A stretch of 6,856 bases of DNA, taken from positions 1 through 6,856 of the forward strand of contig JANXUN010000555.1 of assembly GCA_025356185.1 (NCBI GenBank), given 5' to 3'. Of the stretch, positions 1 through 5,975 are shown piece by piece; the stretch's first letter is position 1, and each line of letters begins with the position of its first letter. Made by a program: the position numbers and the translations under genes. The notes below the pieces were generated by a model. That model was not told the origin of the DNA. It saw nothing but the letters and a program-made list of their open reading frames with translations, and made no database searches. This stretch comes from Gemmatimonadaceae bacterium. Its GTDB lineage: Bacteria; Gemmatimonadota; Gemmatimonadetes; Gemmatimonadales; Gemmatimonadaceae.

Positions 1-2
1 GT

Positions 3-1742
3 ACGCTCGCGCCTGACAGCGGCGAGATCGTGCGTCACGGTGGGATGAGCGTCGCGCGACTTGAGCAGGACATTCCTTCTGATGTGCACGGCACCATTTT
101 CGATGTGGTCGCTGCGGGCGTGGGTCCGGCGGGCGCGTTGCTCGCGCAATATCATCACGCGAGTCATCAACTTGCGCATACGCACACAGACGCCGCATTG
201 CGCGATGTCGATCGGTTGCACCGCGCGCTCGATGCCGCCGATGCGTGGCACATTCACACGCGCGTTGAACTGGTATTGGAACATCTCGCGCTGGACGCGG
301 AATTCCCGTTTCGAGAAGCCTCGGGAGGACGCAAACGTCAAACACTGCTGGCGCGTGCGCTCGTGCGTCAGCCGGACGTGTTGCTACTCGACGAGCCCAC
401 CAACCATCTCGACATCGATGCCGTTGAGTGGATGGAGAACTATCTCATCGATCGCGCGATGACGCTGGTGTTCGTCACGCACGATCGCGCATTCCTTCGT
501 CGCGTGGCGACGCGCATCGTTGAGCTCGACCGCGGGGTGCTCGCCGATTGGGGAGGCGACTACGACCTGTATCGTGAACGCAAGGACGCCGCTCTGTCGG
601 CCGAAGCGAAAGAGTGGGCGGAGTTCGATCGCAAATTGGCGAAAGAGGAAGTGTGGATTCGCACGGGCATTCAAGCGCGCCGGACACGCAATGAAGGACG
701 CGTGCGTGCACTCGAAGCGCTGCGCACTGAACGATCCGCACGACGAGAACGCGTTGGAACGGCGTCCGTGCAGTTGCAAAGCGCCGAGCGATCTGGACGA
801 TTGGTCGTGGAAGCGGAGCACGTGTCGTTTGCGCGGACAACTGACGCGGTCACGCGTGATATCATTCGTGACTGCAGTACCATCATCACGCGCGGTGATC
901 GTGTCGGCATCGTCGGCCCAAACGGATCGGGCAAGACCACGTTGATTCGATTGCTGCTTGGCGAACTTGCGCCCGACAGCGGCACGATCAAACTCGGCAC
1001 CAACCTCGAGATCGCGTACTTCGATCAACTGCGCGAGCAGGTTGACGACAGCACGACAGTTTTTGATAGCATCGCCGACGGCGCAGAATTTGTCACCGTG
1101 GGTGGTATGCGACAGCATGTGCACGGCTATTTGCAAAACTTTCTTTTCCCGATCGATCGCGCACGTACACCGATTCGCGCACTCTCGGGCGGCGAGCGCA
1201 ATCGCTTGCTTCTCGCGCGCTTATTCACGCGCCAGTTCAACTTGCTCGTACTCGACGAACCGACAAACGATCTCGATCTCGAAACGCTCGACCTGCTGGA
1301 AGATCGGCTACTCGAGTATCAGGGCACGTTGATTGTCGTCAGCCACGATCGCGCGTTTCTCGACAACGTGGTCACCAGCACGTTGGTGTTCGAGGGGAAG
1401 GCCCGCGTGAATGAGTACGTCGGTGGATACACAGACTGGTTGCGCCAGCGCGCCGCTCCGATATTGCCCACGGCCCCGAAGGCCGCAGTCACCAAAGCGA
1501 CGTCAACGACGAAGAAGCGAAAGTTGTCGTATAAAGAAACGCAGGAATTGACAGCGCTCCCAGAGCAAATCGATGCGGTCGAACGTGAACGGGCGACGGT
1601 GTTAGCGTCGCTGTCAGATCCGTCGCTTATGCGCGATGGAGCAGCAGTGCTCGCCGCGAACCGCGCACTTGCCGAGTTTGAGATACGGTTGGCAAGGCTG
1701 ATAGAGCGATGGGAAGCGCTCGAAACCATCGCCTCTGGCTAA
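3..1742 (+). CDS. uup: ABC-F family ATPase Uup, 5'-truncated by window edge
   Basis: Soluble ABC-F protein with two ATPase domains and no membrane segment. Family members act on ribosomes and, for E. coli Uup, also on branched DNA and precise transposon excision. The frame is open from base 3, and 579 residues are visible. The first Walker A is missing, so about 55-60 residues lie upstream (E. coli Uup is 635). Counting from the GTG at 30: domain-1 signature ASGGR 97-101, Walker B LLLDEP 118-123, switch His151; interdomain linker about 190-235 with the Uup-typical stretch EEVWIRTGIQARRTRNEGR; domain-2 Walker A GPNGSGKTT 296-304, LSGGE 385-389, Walker B LLVLDEP 405-411, switch His439; Lys/Thr-rich tether about 480-500; C-terminal coiled coil 500-566 as in the Uup DNA-binding tail. 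That tail separates it from EttA, YbiT and YheS. The domain-1 signature deviates (Ala for Leu, Arg after GG). The GTG at 30 is internal and is not the true start. The stop is TAA. Confidence 0.95.
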   Translation, partial: TLAPDSGEIVRHGGMSVARLEQDIPSDVHGTIFDVVAAGVGPAGALLAQYHHASHQLAHTHTDAALRDVDRLHRALDAADAWHIHTRVELVLEHLALDAEFPFREASGGRKRQTLLARALVRQPDVLLLDEPTNHLDIDAVEWMENYLIDRAMTLVFVTHDRAFLRRVATRIVELDRGVLADWGGDYDLYRERKDAALSAEAKEWAEFDRKLAKEEVWIRTGIQARRTRNEGRVRALEALRTERSARRERVGTASVQLQSAERSGRLVVEAEHVSFARTTDAVTRDIIRDCSTIITRGDRVGIVGPNGSGKTTLIRLLLGELAPDSGTIKLGTNLEIAYFDQLREQVDDSTTVFDSIADGAEFVTVGGMRQHVHGYLQNFLFPIDRARTPIRALSGGERNRLLLARLFTRQFNLLVLDEPTNDLDLETLDLLEDRLLEYQGTLIVVSHDRAFLDNVVTSTLVFEGKARVNEYVGGYTDWLRQRAAPILPTAPKAAVTKATSTTKKRKLSYKETQELTALPEQIDAVERERATVLASLSDPSLMRDGAAVLAANRALAEFEIRLARLIERWEALETIASG

Positions 1743-1769
1743 CGAGCTGTCGACCCTTCAGTATCCAGT

Positions 1770-2636
1770 ATGAGATTCTCAACAGGTCAGGCCTTTCGGG
1801 ATCAGCAGCACTACGCCGTCACCATTTTTGGTATGTCGGGCGTTGGCAAAACAACTGTTGCCGGTTTGCTGCAGCAACACGACTGGTTTCAGTATTCGGT
1901 CGACTACCGCATCGGAACGCGGTACATGGGCGAGCACATCGTCGACAACTTCAAGCGCGAAGCGATGAAGGTGCCGTTTCTGCGACAGTTGCTGCGCTCC
2001 GATTCGATTTACATTCGCTCCAACATTTCGTTTGAGAATCTCAGTCCGCTGTCGACGTACCTCGGCACACCGGGCAACCCGTCGCTGGGCGGCATTCCGT
2101 TCGCCGAATACTGCACGCGCCAATCGCAACATCGCGACGCAGAAATTCGAGCGCTCCTCGACATTCCTGAATTCATAGACCGCGCGCACACAATCTACGA
2201 CTACCCGCATTTTGTGTGCGATTCGGGCGGCAGTCTGTGCGAAGTGGTGGATGTGCATGACGCGAACGATCCAGTGCTGTCGACGCTCGCCGAGAAGACC
2301 GTGATGGTTTACATCTCGGGGAACGAACGACACACGCAAATGCTCATTGAGCGTTTTCGACAGCAACCGAAGCCCATGTACTACTCGCCCGCGTTTCTCG
2401 AAGAAAAGTGGGTCGAGTTTAAAGCCTTACACCACGTCTCCGACGATGACGCGGTCGATCCCACCGCGTTTGCCGTCTGGGGATTTGAGGAACTCGTGCG
2501 ACATCGGGTGCCGCTGTACGAATCGATCGCGCGCAACTACGGCTACACGATTCGCATGGACGACCTACCGACGATCTCCTCAGACGCCGACTTTGTCAAT
2601 CTTATCGCGAATACCATAGATCGCGGTCAGCACTAA
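1770..2636 (+). CDS. P-loop NTPase (ATPase/kinase-like) of unrecognised family
   Basis: Complete 288-residue soluble protein with no signal peptide or membrane helix. It has a clear Walker A near the N-terminus, GMSGVGKTT at residues 21-29 (Lys27, Thr28), preceded by the hydrophobic strand YAVTIF. A Walker-B-like strand with an acidic end lies at 147-151 (HFVCD), followed by SGGS 152-155, and a further strand VMVYISG lies at 178-184. Tyr/Arg/Asp-rich stretches (VDYRIGTRYMGEH 44-56; KPMYYSPAFLEEKW 201-214) look like conserved family blocks, but I cannot attach a known reaction to them. No second domain is visible. A small-molecule kinase or a regulatory ATPase would both fit. The gene starts 27 bp after the uup stop on the same strand, so co-transcription is likely. 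No good Shine-Dalgarno precedes the ATG at 1770, but later Met codons would destroy the Walker A. It converges on icd with a 4-bp gap between stops. It has no resemblance to AceK, the isocitrate dehydrogenase kinase. Confidence 0.9.
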   Translation: MRFSTGQAFRDQQHYAVTIFGMSGVGKTTVAGLLQQHDWFQYSVDYRIGTRYMGEHIVDNFKREAMKVPFLRQLLRSDSIYIRSNISFENLSPLSTYLGTPGNPSLGGIPFAEYCTRQSQHRDAEIRALLDIPEFIDRAHTIYDYPHFVCDSGGSLCEVVDVHDANDPVLSTLAEKTVMVYISGNERHTQMLIERFRQQPKPMYYSPAFLEEKWVEFKALHHVSDDDAVDPTAFAVWGFEELVRHRVPLYESIARNYGYTIRMDDLPTISSDADFVNLIANTIDRGQH

Positions 2637-2643
2637 GCGCTTA
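2634..2643. repeat. 10-bp palindrome formed by two convergent stop codons
   Basis: TAAGCGCTTA is a perfect inverted repeat. Its left arm begins with the TAA stop of the NTPase gene and its right arm ends with the stop of icd read on the other strand. It cannot be extended on either side (C opposite C), has no loop-forming spacer and has no T-run, so it does not look like an intrinsic terminator. No other hairpin separates the convergent genes. Confidence 0.85.
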
Positions 2644-3858
2644 CGCCATCTTCGCCTGCAGTCTCCGGTCGATCGCGTCTAAGAAATCTTCGGTCGACAA
2701 ATACGGAGAGTTCTTAGAAATCAACACGGCAAGATCCTTCGTCATCTCGCCTGCTTCGACGGCTTCGATGCACACCGCCTCCAGCGCATGCGAGAACTGA
2801 ATCAGCGCAGGCGTGCCGTCCAACTTACCGCGATGCGCCAGGCCGCGCGTCCACGCAAAGATCGACGCGATCGGATTCGTCGACGTCTTATTCCCCTTCT
2901 GATGTTCGCGATAGTGGCGCGTGACCGTGCCGTGCGCCGCTTCGGCCTCCATCGTCTTGCCGTCGGGCGTCATCAGCACGCTGGTCATCAGGCCGAGCGA
3001 ACCAAAGCCCTGCGCGACGATATCCGACTGCACATCTCCGTCGTAGTTCTTGCACGCCCACACGTAGCCGCCTTCCCACTTGAGCGCCGACGCCACCATG
3101 TCGTCGATGAGCCGATGCTCGTAGGTGAGACCTGCTTTGTCGAACTGTGATTTGAACTCGTCGACAAACACCTGCTCAAAAATGTCCTTAAACGCGCCGT
3201 CGTATGCTTTGAGAATGGTGTTCTTCGTGCTCAAATACACGGGATAGTTGCGCTGCAATCCGTACGTCAGACTTGCGCGCGCAAAGTCGCGAATCGAATC
3301 GTTGAAGTTGTACATCCCCATCGCCACGCCGCCGTCGGCGCCAAACTTGGCGACCTGCATTTCCATGGGCGCGCTGCCGTCAGCGGGCGTGTACGTGATC
3401 GTGACCGTTCCCGGTCCGTTCACCTTGAAATCGGTGGCTTTGTACTGATCGCCGTGCGCATGACGACCGACAACAATCGGCTTGGTCCAGCCAGGCACGA
3501 GTCGCGGGATATTCGAGATGATAATCGGTTCGCGAAAGATCACGCCGCCAAGAATGTTGCGGATGGTGCCGTTGGGACTCTTCCACATCTTCTTGAGCTT
3601 GAACTCTTCGACGCGTGCTTCATCGGGCGTGATCGTCGCGCACTTGACCGCGACGCCGTGACGCTTGGTGGCTTCGGCCGAATCAATCGTGACCTGATCG
3701 CCCGTTGCGTCGCGATGCTCAATACCTAAGTCATAGTAGTCCAGCTGTACATCGAGATATGGCAGGATCAACTTGTCTTTGATAAACTGCCAGATGATCC
3801 GGGTCATCTCGTCGCCGTCCATTTCGACGACCGGGTGCACTACTTTGATCTTGGACAT
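2641..3858 (-). CDS. icd: NADP-dependent isocitrate dehydrogenase, type II (eukaryote-like)
   Basis: Oxidatively decarboxylates isocitrate to 2-oxoglutarate with NADP+ and a divalent metal (EC 1.1.1.42). It is a cytoplasmic, homodimeric TCA-cycle enzyme. The protein is 405 residues and is collinear with human IDH1 through the whole catalytic core. Thr77, the SPNGTIR substrate loop 94-100, Arg109, Arg132, Tyr139, Lys212, metal ligands Asp252, Asp275 and Asp279, and NADP contacts Arg82, Lys260, GTVTRH 310-315 and Asn328 all fall at the same numbers. Nothing essential is missing. The open frame continues upstream to a TTG at 3942, but those 28 extra codons only translate the heptamer array, as a meaningless 7-residue repeat. 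The ATG at 3858 gives MSKIKVVHPVVEMDGDEMTR, the normal family N-terminus. No Shine-Dalgarno is visible; the leader is pyrimidine-rich instead. It is convergent with the NTPase gene and divergent from the phosphatase. The E. coli-type phospho-serine context is not expected in this subfamily. Confidence 0.97.
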   Translation of the reverse strand: MSKIKVVHPVVEMDGDEMTRIIWQFIKDKLILPYLDVQLDYYDLGIEHRDATGDQVTIDSAEATKRHGVAVKCATITPDEARVEEFKLKKMWKSPNGTIRNILGGVIFREPIIISNIPRLVPGWTKPIVVGRHAHGDQYKATDFKVNGPGTVTITYTPADGSAPMEMQVAKFGADGGVAMGMYNFNDSIRDFARASLTYGLQRNYPVYLSTKNTILKAYDGAFKDIFEQVFVDEFKSQFDKAGLTYEHRLIDDMVASALKWEGGYVWACKNYDGDVQSDIVAQGFGSLGLMTSVLMTPDGKTMEAEAAHGTVTRHYREHQKGNKTSTNPIASIFAWTRGLAHRGKLDGTPALIQFSHALEAVCIEAVEAGEMTKDLAVLISKNSPYLSTEDFLDAIDRRLQAKMA

Positions 3859-3861
3859 GTA

Positions 3862-3966
3862 GGGGAGACGGGAGACGGGAGAGCGGAGACGGGAGACGAG
3901 GTGCCGAAGACCGAAGATAGAAGACGGTAGACCGAAGACCAATGATAGACGACGGCAGACCGAAGA
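3862..3966. repeat. 15-unit degenerate 7-bp tandem repeat array
   Basis: From 3862 to 3966 the plus strand divides into 15 consecutive heptamers without a single phase slip. The first four are GGGGAGA, CGGGAGA, CGGGAGA and GCGGAGA. Units 5-8 are CGGGAGA, CGAGGTG, CCGAAGA and CCGAAGA. Units 9-12 are TAGAAGA, CGGTAGA, CCGAAGA and CCAATGA. Units 13-15 are TAGACGA, CGGCAGA and CCGAAGA. The approximate consensus is C-C/G-G-N-A-G-A. The icd-proximal block is GGGAGA-like and the distal block is CGAAGA-like. The array starts 3 bp upstream of the icd start codon. It is too short-period for CRISPR and carries no coding signal. Function unknown; its position makes it the likely 5' leader of icd. Confidence 0.92.
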
Positions 3967-4067
3967 CTTTTCGATTCAGTGTGGCAAATGATATCGCATG
4001 GACATCGCCCGTGCACCTCTTGATCGACTCAGCGGAACTCCGGAGCGCCGCGTACGTACGACGCTGC
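3967..4067. promoter_or_regulatory. Non-coding spacer with probable divergent promoters
   Basis: This 101-bp stretch lies between the heptamer array and the start of the phosphatase reading frame. Its left part, 3967-3999, is AT-richer than the surroundings and is the most likely place for promoters of icd (minus) and the phosphatase (plus). On the minus strand a TTGCCA at 3987-3982 resembles a -35 box, but no convincing -10 box follows at 16-18 bp. On the plus strand TTTTCG and GATATC, 16 bp apart, match the consensus only 3 of 6 each. I therefore place promoters here by position, not by motif. No operator or riboswitch structure is recognised. Confidence 0.3.
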
Positions 4068-4997
4068 GTGAAACGCACTCCACGTACTCTCCTCGTTGCA
4101 GCGCTGGTGCTGGCCTCGGCGTGCGCGCAATCGCTGCAACCCGCGACCGGCGCGCGGCCAACCTCAACTCGTACCGTGCCGCGCCGTTTGGTGTTGGCGC
4201 TTGACGGCATCGACTACAGCGACATCGTCGCCGCGCGCGAGCGGGGACTGTTCGCGGAGTTTCGCGCGCCCAGCCGGCTCGTCTCCACGTTTCCGTCAAT
4301 CAGCGACATTGCGTGGCACGAGATTCTGGGCCTCCAACCGCCGATCGGGTACCAACGCATCTATTTCATCAACGCATATCAGTCGCTCGTCGGCGGGCAG
4401 ATGGACGCCAGTACGCCAATCGAGTTTGAAGAGCGTATGGATATCGCGTTCGGCACCAAGTTTCATCATCTGAGTGCATACGTCGCGTCCAACTACACGG
4501 CGCGCCACGAACTCTATGACGTTGTGCACATTGTTTTTTCCTACGGTGGACGCGAAACGCTCTATGCGTACAACGTAGGGCCCGATGCGCTGCAACACAC
4601 GAACGGCGATCTGGACGCGTATCTCACACATCTCGACGACAAGTTGCGTGCATTGCAACAGGAGTATCAGCGTCGTGTTGGCACATCGCTGAAGATCGTG
4701 TTGCTGTCCGATCACGGCCACAACAAGTCGCCCGGTGCCGCCTTCTTGCCGGTGGAAAAAGCGGCCAAGGCGCGCGGTTTTCACGTCGGTGAATCGATCA
4801 AAAGTGCGAATGACGTTGCATTCAGCGTCGACGGCGTAACGACCGGCTTCGGTGTGTTTTGCAACGCAGATGCAGTCTCGTCACTTGCGAGTGTCTTTGC
4901 CGATATGGAAGGCGTCGAACTCACCTCGTATCGCCTGAACGACAGCACGTTTATCGCATTGCAAGGAACGCAAAGCGCGACGATTTCTGTCCGTCAC

Positions 4998-5019
4998 ACG
5001 GCGCTCGACGTTCGGCGAT
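4998..5019 (+). other. Frameshift site 1 (net +1) in the phosphatase gene
   Basis: Upstream the meaningful frame reads ...ATISVRHTALD and then degenerates into a Ser/Arg-rich tail ending at the stop at 5064-5066. From about 5011 the next frame reads FGDRYRYRAERGDLLGYHEL, which looks like genuine protein. One extra base, or two missing, near 5010 explains the switch. No homopolymer is present. A direct CGCTAT duplication lies just downstream at 5020-5031. Confidence 0.75.
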
Positions 5020-5226
5020 CGCTATCGCTATCGTGCCGAGCGCGGCGATCTGCTTGGGTATCATGAGTTGGTAGAGTTGATGCACAACGACAACGTGTTT
5101 GACGACGACGGATTCGCCGATGTGCCGACGTGGATTGCGTACACCGCCGCGGTGACGTTTCCCGTAGCAGTTGTGCGTATTCCGCGAGGGCATGTGAACG
5201 TCACGCTCAATTCCGCGCCGATATTG

Positions 5227-5242
5227 GTGTCCGTGGCTATAT
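5227..5242 (+). other. Frameshift site 2 (net +1) in the phosphatase gene
   Basis: The second segment reads ...VTLNSAPILVSV up to about 5235 and then turns into an unlikely His/Arg-rich continuation. The third frame picks up with YRIGLGFAAITDRIISLGG from 5240. The local bases GTGGCTATATCGC include a doubled AT. A one-base gain, or a loss of G plus a gain of AT, would give the same net shift. Confidence 0.75.
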
Positions 5243-5963
5243 CGCATCGGACTCGGGTTTGCGGCTATCACCGACCGCATTATTTCGCTTGGCGGCACGC
5301 ACGGTTCGCTGAGTCTTCCCAGTTCATTGGGAGTGATCTTGACGAATTTCATAAACACGCACGACGACCTGACGTCGACGGTACGTCAACAGCTTGGCGG
5401 GTTTGCAGATCTACCCCTCGAGCAATACACCAACAGCGGCGCGCGGTTGACGAGTCAGTGGGTGTTGGATCATGATCCGAGAAACCCGTTTGCCGACTCG
5501 CTCAAGCGTCACCCATTGGCGCCTGGCACCGAGGCGTTGGAGTTGTGGCTGACGCAAAGGCAGATGACGTGGTCGCGCGACGAGGGGATGGTGTACGTCG
5601 AGGTGAAACGGATGCGGGGCGGGGGCGAGCCGGACGCGATCGTAGCCCGAAGTCTTTTGCCGATGCGTCCGCGCCTAGACGACGACATGAAAAACGGACG
5701 ATGGATTCCGGCTCCAATGCAATATCGTTTTTACTTGCCGCTGGCCGACCTCGCACTGCCAAGGCTCGCGCCGGACGCGGAGTACTCGGTGCGCATTGCG
5801 CTCGACCGGCGCTCGGATGGCGATAAACGGATGCGGACGAGCAATACGCGTGACGTCGCGAACTTCACGCTTCGTACCACGTCGACCGGCGACGTCTGGC
5901 CTTACTGAGGTCGGTGCAGTAGGATCGGCGTCGTACCTTCCCGCCCAACTGCCTCGCCTCGTC

Positions 5964-5967
5964 AGGA
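5964..5967 (+). promoter_or_regulatory. Shine-Dalgarno AGGA of the tricorn-type peptidase gene
   Basis: AGGA ends 8 bases before the ATG at 5976, a normal ribosome-binding distance, and supports that start. The rest of the 67-bp gap after the phosphatase stop (5909-5975) shows no terminator and no clear promoter. Confidence 0.6.
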
Positions 5968-5975
5968 TCTCGCCA

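Larger units (their letters stand above)
4068..5908 (+). pseudogene. Alkaline-phosphatase-superfamily lipoprotein, broken by two frameshifts
   Basis: Three reading-frame segments together form one protein of about 612 residues: 4068 to about 5009, about 5011 to 5235, and about 5238 to the TGA at 5906-5908. It resembles exported nucleotide-pyrophosphatase/phosphodiesterase-type enzymes, which use two metals and a Thr/Ser nucleophile. Numbered from the GTG at 4068: positively charged start KRTPR, hydrophobic core, lipobox-like LASAC with Cys19 (Ala at -3 is atypical); first metal Asp46 in LALDGID; presumed nucleophile Thr74 in STFPS; D-x-x-x-H ligands Asp173 and His177; SDHGH with Asp215 and His216. 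The last metal His lies in GTHG (codon 5300-5302), in the third frame. An in-frame run stops at 5064-5066 with a nonsense tail. The start choice is uncertain, because the frame opens back to an ATG at 3942 that lies inside the repeat array. Substrate unknown. It is a pseudogene if the sequence is right; otherwise it is an intact gene with two errors. Confidence 0.8.

Noticed and set aside
384..1136. Long antisense open frames opposite uup and similar frames opposite icd and the phosphatase
   Set aside because: They are shadow frames caused by GC-rich codon usage. They lack recognisable motifs, and the opposite strand carries well-conserved proteins.
1770..2636. NTPase as an isocitrate dehydrogenase kinase/phosphatase (AceK-like) because it neighbours icd
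   Set aside because: It is half the length of AceK, has a Walker A that AceK-type kinases do not use, and type II isocitrate dehydrogenases are not known AceK targets.
3859..3942. Upstream extension of icd to a TTG at 3942 (28 extra residues)
   Set aside because: The extension only translates the heptamer array into a 7-residue repeat (21 bp = three units) and is absent from the normal family N-terminus. The ATG at 3858 fits the family.
3862..3966. CRISPR array
   Set aside because: The period is 7 bp with no 25-40 bp repeats, no unique spacers and no cas genes.
3942..4067. ATG at 3942 as start of the phosphatase
   Set aside because: It lies inside the repeat array and would place about 42 unrelated residues before the signal peptide. 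GTG 4068 puts the basic residues directly before the hydrophobic core. Confidence in the alternative is moderate because no strong Shine-Dalgarno precedes it.
4998..5242. Programmed ribosomal frameshifting
   Set aside because: Two consecutive programmed shifts in one gene would be extraordinary, and neither site shows a slippery heptamer, a stop-codon-stimulated shift or a clear downstream structure.
5879..5895. Hairpin ACGTCG / CGACGT with 5-nt loop as a terminator of the phosphatase gene
   Set aside because: It lies inside the last codons, the stem is only 6 bp and no T-run follows. It is probably chance in GC-rich coding sequence.
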